From the NCBI GenBank assembly GCA_964034945.1, contig OZ035963.1, forward strand, positions 50,296,032 through 50,360,031: 64,000 nt of DNA. Reading direction: 5' to 3'. The notes under the pieces were generated by a model that was not told the DNA's origin, did no database searches, and saw nothing but the letters and a program-made list of their open reading frames with translations. A program made the translations under genes and the position numbers. Shown here in pieces: positions 55,480 through 64,000 of the stretch (the first letter of the stretch is position 1; every line of letters begins with the position of its first letter). The stretch is from Chrysopilus asiliformis (lineage: Eukaryota; Arthropoda; Insecta; Diptera; Rhagionidae).

Positions 55480-56860
55480 CATTTGTATAGGAGAGGGGGG
55501 AAAGGAGTGGTCCGATTGAATTTTGATGTATGGATGAATGATGTAAAATCATATTCTAAACACATTTTACCTTTATAAATTTTTCGATACGATGCACAGT
55601 TTTTGAGAAAACAGGAAAAAAGTCTTTCATTTGTATGGGAGAGGGTCGATTGGATTTTGAAGTGTGGATGATCCGATTACAGTGGTTCGATTGGATTTTA
55701 AAGTATTGATGAGTTCTTTAAAATCCTATTCTAAACAGATTTTACCTCTATAAATTTTTCAATATGACTCTCTGTTTTCGAGAAAATTGCAAAAAACTGT
55801 TTTGGTTGAATGGGAGAAGAGGGGAGGGGGAAGGAATGGTCCAATTTTATCCAATCAAGAACTCACTCACGAGAAATGTAACTGTGCAAAATTTCAAGTT
55901 TCTATCTAGATTCTTTCGAAAGTTATGGTGTTCAAGAACAGACGGACGGACAGACGAGCGGACATGCGGGAATCAAAATCTTTTGTCATGCCTAACACCC
56001 TGGTGTAGTTCATTTTTATGTCCGATGATTAGTTCGATCTTTGCAACGGATCGAATATGACATATCGTATAGACGTCTATTTCATACGCAGGGCAAGTTT
56101 TGCCATCCTGCTTGTAGGTCAATCAAAAACAGTGGGGTTTGATGAGAAAATAAGAAACTCGTTGCCCTGCTGTTTTTAAAATTAATAGTTTTTGAAATGT
56201 CGTAAAATAACTTTTATTTATTTGCTCTGCATTTCATATCTTGTTAGTTATTTTTTAAATGAGATTTTTCTTTTAAATATTGAGGATCGAACAGTTGTCC
56301 GATTGGATTTTGAAGTATGGAAACAAATTTATCAAAAAAAGAGCCGTTTCCGAGAAAATCGCAAAAATTGTTTACATTTGTATGGGAGAGGGGAGAAGGG
56401 AGAAGGGGTGGTTTAATTTTTCCTATCTTCGGAAGGCATTTAGTTTTTAACAAAAACCTGCAACATGCCAAATTTCAACTTTTTACTTAAATCAGCTTTC
56501 GAGTTTTCAATTGTTTTTGAATACAACTTTGAACATTATATTTTGATATTTTGGAAAGAATGAACCGTTTTCGAGATAATCGTAGAAATCCTTTCGATTT
56601 GTATGTGAGAAGGGGAGAAGGAGTAACCTTATTGAATTTTGATGCATTTAAAATGTCACAGAATCATATTCTAAACACTTTTTGTCCAATCAAATTTTAG
56701 GAAAAAAGAGCCGTTTTCGAGAAAATCCCAAAAATCTTTTACATTTATATGGGTGAGAGGGAAGGGGTCGTTCGATTCTTCCCATCTTCGGAAGACGTTT
56801 AGCTTTTAATAAAAGCCTGCTATGTGCCCAATTTCAACTTTCTACTTAATTTAGTTCTCG
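55480..56860 (-). repeat. Tandemly arranged R2 modules
   Basis: At least four diverged copies of a module of about 180-250 bp: 'gattgaattttgatgtatgg' ... 'aaaatcatattctaaacaca' ... 'tttttcgatacgatgcacag' ... 'tttgtatgggagaggg'. Copies begin near 55500, 55680, 56290 and 56630; 55900-56040 carries the acgga-cagacg run and the locus trailer on the minus strand. Confidence 0.6.
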
Positions 56861-56870
56861 AGTTTTCAAA

Positions 56871-57757
56871 TCTATATATATATATATAAAATCGTTTAAC
56901 CTGACTGACTGATTGACTGACTGATTGACTGACTGATTGACTGACTGATTGACTGACTGATTGACTGACTGATTGACTGACTGATTGACTGACTGATTGA
57001 CTTACTGATTGACTGACTGATTGACTGACTGATTGACTGACTGATTGACTGACTGATTGACTGACTGATTGACTGACTGATTGACTGACTGATTGACTGA
57101 CTGATTGACTGACTGATTGACTGACTGATTGACTGACTGATTGACTGACTGATTGACTGACTGATTGACTGACTGATTGACTGACTGATTGACTGACTGA
57201 TTGACTGACTGATTGACTGACTGATTGACTGACTGATTGACTGACTGATTGACTGACTGATTGACTGACTGACTGACTCATCAACGCCCAGCCCAAACCC
57301 CCTGAAGCTAGAAACTTGAAACTTTCAAAATATGTCCCAACCGTCACGTATGTGCTCACTAAGGCGGGGTTTTCCGAAATGTTACCGCTAAGGGGGTAAA
57401 GGGGGTTTGGGTGTTTTTAAACCGTGATTTTCGCCATGAATCCTGCTCAATAGGAGGCTGAAAAGTTTCACTCGGTGGTTTTCGGGGTCGCTAATCACGA
57501 ATCTGATGTTAGATTTTCAAAATTTGCAACGGAAGGTCCTGTAAGGATAACGCAAATATCCCTAATCAATTTTCCCTCTGAACCCCCTAATATTTTTAGG
57601 GTTGCTGATCTCGAATCTGGTGTTCGAATTTCCATATTCGAAATGGAAGTCCTGAAGTCAATAAAGATCAAGGGTTTTTAAGTTATTTCTGGGTTTTTTG
57701 GTGCAAAACCCTTTTGTAAAAAAACTTTAGCCCGGCAACGACGGGTACGCAAGCTAG
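56871..57757 (+). mobile_element. Non-autonomous Helitron with minisatellite
   Basis: Starts TCTATATATATATATA after an A and ends with a hairpin (CCCG-gcaacga-CGGG, 57731-57745), ten bases, then CTAG before a T: the Helitron 5'-TC ... hairpin-CTRR-3' pattern with A/T insertion and no target duplication. The paralogous module at 56460-56530 reads ttttcaattgtttttgaata across the site without the insert. Confidence 0.88.
56897..57280. repeat. 12-bp minisatellite GACTGACTGATT
   Basis: About 31 near-perfect units of GACTGACTGATT inside the Helitron; one unit is altered (gacttactgatt at 57000). The minus-strand VSQS repeat frame (56820-57359) is an artefact of this array. Confidence 0.95.
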
Positions 57758-59763
57758 TGTTTTTTTATAAAACTTTCAACATTATACCCACTTACATTCA
57801 TCATACGAGTTTTAATTATATAAGAAAGATATCATCTCACCGTTAGGTGGATTAAGGTGTGTTTTACAATTCAAATTACCTGACAAAATTGCGTTTTATT
57901 TTTAAGTTGAGATGGCAAATTGTCTCGAAATTCCTTCTTGAAATTACGCAATTTTTTACAAATTTTACAAACTTTCCGCAATAAATTTGTCGTACTTGTA
58001 AAATGCAAAAATCCATGTCATTATTAAAAAATAAATCATGTTAAAAAATCGATTACATAACATTACAATGCGATGTAAAATATTCCATTTGAAAAGTTTC
58101 TTTTCTAGCAGATACTGCTGTCGCAATATTTGAAAGATTTGCGGTGGAAATCATTTGCGACAATCGGTGGAAATTCTACACATTATAAACTGGACTTTGA
58201 GTGGAAATTCTCCTACCTGAGACTTGATAACCATTTTTCTTTCTAGGTAGATTTCAAGTATACCAAATGGTTTCCCGCAGCAATGATGCGATTTCTTTAT
58301 CAAACCGCTACCACTTGGAAAACAGATAACAATATTATGGGATTTCTTCTCTTATTACATTTTTTAAGATTTCTCCAATTTCTTCAAGTTTGGAGGTTTC
58401 TTCATGGCTCGTTGTTGAAGTCATTTCAAAAAAGAAAAGCCGCCAAATGTATTCAAATTTATTCTTCGACAAGGAAAAGTAAAAAAAAAGTGGAAAAAAA
58501 CGGTAGGAAAAAAATGTTGTTAAAAGAATTTTATTTTATTTTCGTTTTTATTTTTTTTCCCTGTTGTCTATAGTGAGTTACTTGGTTCCTGTTCTACTCC
58601 AAACTGTATTATCGTAACAATGCCTACATGAACAGAGAACGGAAAAACTTTTCCTTTTACGTTCTTATTTTCCCTCGTCTTGTAACAGTTGACAATTTTA
58701 TTTTTGAAAATTGTTTAAGAGTTTTCTACTATATTCACTGGCAGAAAGTTTCTTATTTCTTGTTTCTGTCGTTAAAGAGGTGGGAAGGAGGATGAAAATT
58801 GCTACCTTCTAAAAGCCTTTGGTTGTGGCAAGTGGAGGAAATGATTTTCGGATGGGTGAAAATTTCATTTAGATGTCTGTAACGATTCTTCCAGCTTTCA
58901 TTGCTTTCCGTAGAATTTTTTCATTGCCTTCTGTTTCGTTTTTCCCCAAAAAGGACAGGTTAATTTTTATCCTTTTCAAGAATTTTAAGACGTTTTAAAG
59001 CTTTGCATTAAACATTAACTTCAGGTCACTTCTCACCAAAAAGACTTAAAGTTTCCCTTATCACAAAAAGGGTGGATTCTCCATCATTTTGGCATTGGAT
59101 GGATATATGGCCAGTATCTATTTTGGCCTTTGAAGAATAGATTAAAATTCTGGTATTTATGATGAAGCACTTCTACTGAATTCATTTTAGGCCATTGAAA
59201 TGCAAATCAAAACATGAAAAATATTCACTTTCTATGCAGTTCTATGGAAAATCAAGGAAAATGGTAAAAAGGACTGATTCTCTTTTTTTTCTTTTACTTT
59301 TCCAGCTAAAATCTGCTTCGGAGGATTTTTCTTTAGCTGCAAAAGTCAATGTTGACCGGGCACAGAAGTAAATTTGAATTTTAAATTATTCTACGGTTAG
59401 TAGGGATTTATACAGATTTAGGGATTTTGTGAGGTTTACTTAAAAATTTAGTGAGACAGTGCAATATTTAAAGCATATCTGGAACTCAGAAAGCACATAT
59501 TTTTAAGGTACGGAATAATATATTTTAATATTATTTTTTTCCCGAGTTTTTCATTTAAAGCGGTTAACAAAATCCAGTTCTTCTGGAAGATAATTAACTT
59601 TTCCAAAAAAAAAAAAAACTGTATTAAAAAAAATTGTATAGGAGGTACCCGTTATAGCTAACGTTACTTTTCGAAAAGTTGATAGAAAACCACGGTTGTT
59701 GTAAAACTGTTTTACAAAAAAAATTCAAGTCGCTAGGTCAACGCGTTCTCGAATAATCTAACG
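57758..59763. other. No gene seen
   Basis: AT-rich sequence without recognised elements. A 96-codon frame at 58283-58573 is Lys/Phe-rich and has no recognisable motif; I do not call it. Confidence 0.4.
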
Positions 59764-60209
59764 CTTGGAGCACAATGAACGCAACCAAGCCGCAACCATC
59801 ACGCATCCAAATGTCACTTACGAGTTTATTTCACAGAAATGCTTTCGAGTGTGCATAGTGAACGCATTCAACGCAACCATCGACGCAAAAGTTACCAAAC
59901 TTTGAACTTGAACGCTCTGCGTTGACAGTTCATAAAGTGAGGTTGGGGAAATGTCGTTCGAGGAAAAATTTATAGCCTTAGTGCAATAACATACAAATAA
60001 CAAAGACAAAGACCAACAAAGCAAATTGTCGCTTCAAAATTATCCATTTTTTATATATTTTTCTACTTTAGTTCACTTTTAATTTTTCTGTGTTTGTCTC
60101 ACAACGCAACAGACGATGCTTCTATTGTGCTCAACCGCTGCTGAACTGCGTTGCGTGACAGTTCGCAGCGTCCTTAGTGGCGGCTTGGTTGCGTTCATTG
60201 TGTTCCAAG
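59764..60209. mobile_element. MITE with CTTGGArCACAATGAACG ends
   Basis: 446 bp. CTTGGAGCACAATGAACGCA then ACCAAGCCGC matches the inverted right end with one mismatch over 30 bases. Interior has further AACGC/GCGTT motifs. No coding sequence. Confidence 0.8.
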
Positions 60210-60569
60210 GGTAAGATACGTAAAACGGACACACTGAGAGACAGATGCACGGAAATTCTCATAATTTTGCCTGAAACGGATTTCGCACTGACTAGAAAAA
60301 AGTTTAAGAAAGAACTCCAATTCGACAGAAGCCAATTGAATTTTAATTGAATTTTAATTGAATTTTATTTTATTTGTGTTATGTGGCGCGGCGTTCTATC
60401 AAAAAACAAATCAATTTCTTATTTTGGTGCGACTCAAATCAATTTATTATGACAACATTTTGACAGGTTTCTGCTATTTTCGTCAGAATTCAAATTTAGT
60501 TGTCGGACAGAAAGCACATTCTGCTTCTGCTGCTGCTGCTGCCCAATTGGAGTTTTCCCTTTAAGTACT

Positions 60570-60860
60570 TGGACAGGCATAATCGGAGCATTGCTTCTCC
60601 CCTACCCCATACAAATTTAAAAGTTTTTTTTTTGCAATTTTCTCGAAAACGGTGAGTCGTAGGGAAAAATTCATTAAGGTAAAATGTGTTCAGAATATGA
60701 TTTTAGATAGCTCTTCCATACATCAAAACACAATCGGACCATTCCTTCCTGCTTCTTCCATACAAATGAAATACTTTTTTCCTATTTTCTCGAAAACTGT
60801 GCATCGTATCGAAAAATTGATAAGGATGAAATCTGTTTAGAATATGATTTTACATAACTA
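60570..60860 (+). repeat. R2 module pair
   Basis: Two adjacent modules: 'attttctcgaaaacggtgag' ... 'cagaatatgattttagatag' and a second 'attttctcgaaaactgtgca' ... 'agaatatgattttacataac'. Confidence 0.6.
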
Positions 60861-60973
60861 GTGCAAATAAACTTTTTGCTGTGACAGCATGATTGACTGC
60901 AAGATTGAACGCGTAGGGGCCGCTTAAGAGTTATCGACTACTTAAAAGCTCTTCACCAAATTTTGGTTTTATA

Positions 60974-61245
60974 CACTCAGAAAAATGGAGGCTAACTCGA
61001 CGACCTACATACGGCGTAATTGGCCTCGGGCAGGCGCGCGTTCGCCTGCATGTGGGCAAGTAAAACTGAGTTGACCTGTGGTCGGAGAAATTCTGAAATA
61101 AAGCCACCAGCAGGTGAAGTAGGGCATTGGGAGCTGCACGAGTTGACCTTAGATAGGTTAACTCTGACCGCTAGCTGGCTTACAGAAACCTCTGTAAGGT
61201 CAGAGTTAACCTGACAAAAAGTTGACCTGGACATTTTTCTGAGTG
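60974..61245 (+). mobile_element. MITE with CACTCAGAAAAATG ends and TA duplication, copy 2
   Basis: 272 bp, TIR CACTCAGAAAAATG, flanked by TA (60972-60973, 61246-61247). Same family as 53755-54057, opposite orientation, with the block ACGACCTACATACGGCGTAA shared. Confidence 0.85.
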
Positions 61246-61247
61246 TA

Positions 61248-63007
61248 GTTTTCATGTAGGATATAGAAAGCTTTCGATTAAAACTTACCAGAATTTATAC
61301 AAAATGTATGTAATTTGAATTGACAATTATCTTTTAACCCTAACCTCTCCTTCTCAATTAAAGAAAATTGTAGGTACCAAAGGAAATTCATTTCAATGAA
61401 CGCAATAAGAATTCCAAATCAGCTACTCAAAACTTGATAAAGAAAATCCAATTAATTGTAGACCATCGATAGAATATGCTTTCAATAAGAAAGATATCAA
61501 TACGATATCATATCTGAAACTATTCATTTATCCATTCGAATTGTTCACCTCCTCCTACACTGCTATTAGTTTGTATAGCGATTCACCCTTCAATTCAGTA
61601 TTCCTCGATTTCATTAAAAAGGTTCTTTCAAGAAATCAAATATATATACAAAATCCAATAAAATGAGGGCTGGAGAAGTTCATAGATGGCGACTATTTCA
61701 AATCATATCGAAGACGTTTGCTCCATGTAACTCAATCATAAAAGTGCATCCACCTTGATCCCAATTCGCAAATGATAAAATTGAAGTGGGTGTCGATAGT
61801 CTCATATTTATTCACCTTTACCTAGAAATTGTGTACAATTTATTATCCAATCGAAGGGGGAATGTGTTTTTTTTCCACATTTTCCATTGATATCCTTGCT
61901 CGAACGCAAAATGTCCTTTGAATAATATCCTCTTTCGATGGCAGTTGCCTTGTGTGGCATTGGTGTACGATTTTCACTTCAAAACGAGTTGAATATGACG
62001 GGAATGGGAAGCTAATGTACATACATATGTTACTCCTGTGTCAGGATGTGTTCATTTTGTACAGATATCCCTTTCCAGTAATGTGAAAAATCCAGTGGGA
62101 CTAACCGACTGACGGACGGATCGATTCATATAGCAGACAATATCTTCCCTTCGACTTTAAATTAAGTCATATAAAAAGCATAAAAATATGAAGAGAGATT
62201 TTTCTATAATAAAAAATACTACCCTCTAAGATCCTTGCTGTTCGTCTTTCCCTTTTTCTCCTTGCAGTTTTTTTTTGCGTTCTGGTCAATAAAATCGGAG
62301 AACGTTACGAAGTTGTCGAACCAGAGGGATGTATCCGAGATATTCTCAACTTTTCATTTCAATGAGTTATATAAGTATATTAGGATTCTGTTTAACGAAA
62401 AACCATTACTGTTCCATGTTGCATATCTTCATACAAAGCTACTTTAATTTGTAAGACCTGAAACACTATTTTAGGTGAGACACATCTGAAATAAAACACC
62501 AGAAATCTTGCCTGATTATCTTGTGGCAGATAACTGATACCAATTATATTATAGGCTGAACTGCAGAGTAGTTTCAACACTTTAAAAAATCGTTGTGCAA
62601 TCAGAAAAAATGCACCGCAGGCGAAAATCTTTTGAAAACTACGTTACACATAGAGTAGCCATATTATTTTGGGTCAATCCGGGACAAGATAAGCCAGATG
62701 GTTGAGAGTAAGGGGTGGGTGTGCTATGCCGAACATTGACTCAAACAGAACAACAACAAACAACAAACTTTACATATGTAGAACATAAAATTTGATTTAA
62801 AATAAAACCAAGAAAGAATAATCAAGAAATGTATGCCGCAGGCGAAAGTTTTTAAGCAGAATGCGGCGCAATGATTTTGTTACATATTGAGCTGGCAACG
62901 CTCTAACAATTTCATCACATTCGCTACTGATAAGATTGCACACCAACTCTCGACCACTTTAATGGAACGAATCCTTCCTCCTTCCTTAAAATAATGTTAG
63001 AAAGATT
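61248..63007. other. No gene seen
   Basis: AT-rich; a repeated 'tgccgcaggcgaaa' occurs at about 62615 and 62832. Nothing else recognised. Confidence 0.4.
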
Positions 63008-63199
63008 GTTATGCAATATGACAACGCACGACCCCATGTTGCAAATGTTGTAAAAAACTACCTGGAGAACCTTAAATGGGAAGTCCTACCCCACCCGCCG
63101 TATTCACCAGACATTGCCCCTTCCGATTACCATTTGTTCCGGTCGATGACACATGGCCTGGCTCAGTTTTACGAAAAACACTTGTTTAAAATGCGCTAA
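63008..63199 (+). pseudogene. mariner transposase C-terminal fragment
   Basis: QYDNARPHVANVVKNYLENL then WEVLPHPPYSPDIAPSDYHL carries the second and third catalytic Asp regions of mariner (D34D) transposase with typical spacing. The N-terminal half is absent and the frame ends soon after (FEKHLFK-type change), so it is dead. No TIRs were found around it. Confidence 0.88.
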
Positions 63200-64000
63200 A
63201 CTGTATTTCTTGTGGCATGAGTATATTTTTGTTGAAATTTCCTCGATTTGTTGATGTGCAAGCATATGTAACATTTCTCACGCTTTTAAACTCACCCGGA
63301 TTTCCCATAGAAAAAAAAACTTCTTTACATGCGTTTTTATTTCAGTATATTCACTTGGTTAATATTTGATATTCCTCTTTAAAAAGATGAAAATATCCTT
63401 GAATGTAATCTTTGGAGTCGCTATTTATCTCAAATCCAATATGACCTTCTTGAAGATGCCCTTTCCTTATTGTAAGTAACAAGCATCTGTGCTCTGTTCC
63501 TGTGTGTGAGTTGCTCCTGCTTCTAGAAAGATTTTTTTCCCACTTTTTTTTTTATTAGACAGGGGCAAACTTCTTGTATACATGGCTGGATACATAAATA
63601 TTACCAGATTGTGAGAATGTAAAATGAAATATTCCTTCAACTGAATGTTGTCGGGAATTCTGGATTCCCCTCCGGTCTTCAAATGATTTTTTTTTTGGGT
63701 TGGAAATTCTTTTTCGTCCTCTCAAAAGTGAAATGATTGGCCACATTGTGTAAAAGGATAGGCCCTTGTAGATGTGAAGGAGTTGGTTTTGAAATTGGGT
63801 CTAAAAAAAGCCTTTTAAGGACTGAGGGGTTTCTAGTTCCCTATTTTGTCAGATGGAGAAGCGTCTTCACTCAATCTTATGTATATTTTTAGGGCTACAT
63901 GACAAGAATATATCGCATCGTTTAGTTGTGTAATGTGCGTGGAATAAGATAGCAAAATATCTGGGATAGATGGTGCTGGGAACCTGAGTTTTCGGGAATG
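63200..64000. other. No gene seen
   Basis: AT-rich sequence to the end of the window with no recognised element. Confidence 0.4.

Noticed and set aside
56820..57359. 179-residue VSQS repeat protein on the minus strand
   Set aside because: It is the 12-bp Helitron minisatellite read in frame.
58283..58573. 96-codon frame with hydrophobic start
   Set aside because: Low-complexity Leu/Phe/Lys composition and no recognisable domain.

Overview
The window looks like nuclear DNA of an insect, most likely a fly (Diptera). The grounds are AT-rich sequence, spliced genes with GT/AG introns, a ZAD-type C2H2 zinc-finger gene, a P-element-type THAP transposase, arthropod defensin-like peptides and dense small transposons. 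The order is an inference. No bacterial, plasmid, viral or CRISPR features were seen, and no tRNA or rRNA gene was recognised by eye.

Host genes in order: the last coding exon of ribosomal protein eL36 (321-545, +); bystin, a 40S ribosome assembly factor (3141-4849, -, seven exons, 444 aa); two tandem paralogous genes for secreted peptides with two CS-alpha-beta (defensin-like) domains each (6189-9141 and 10854-12405, +); a ZAD-C2H2 zinc-finger factor (13464-14569, +, 348 aa); a HINFP-like histone H4 transcription factor (16532-21053, -, six exons, 546 aa); and a secretory carrier membrane protein, SCAMP (36540-43132, +, six exons, 346 aa). Reading frame is kept across every splice junction in these models. 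The window holds two ribosome-biogenesis-related genes (eL36, bystin), an innate-immunity-type peptide pair, two zinc-finger regulators and a membrane-traffic gene; they look like neighbours, not a functional cluster.

Most of the rest is transposons. The best is a structurally complete P-superfamily element (21145-24794) with inverted ends, an 8-bp target duplication and an apparently intact 912-aa THAP/RNase-H transposase, sitting about 90 bp upstream of the HINFP start codon. From 25.07 to 35.26 kb lies a long foldback (giant inverted repeat) system containing a 2,262-bp tandem duplication that looks identical over about 2.4 kb, plus an inserted Tc1/mariner deletion derivative with a perfect TA footprint. 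Other elements with ends visible include a Helitron (56871-57757) carrying a 12-bp minisatellite, PIF/Harbinger-like elements with TAA/TTA duplications, a TTAA-flanked piggyBac-like MITE, TA-flanked MITEs, two truncated non-LTR retrotransposons, a mariner transposase fragment, and several families of near-perfect palindromes.

From about 43 kb to the end I find no confident host gene: AT-rich sequence, MITEs, microsatellites (GTCCGTCT-type) and homopolymer tracts. All calls are from reading the sequence; no database search was run.
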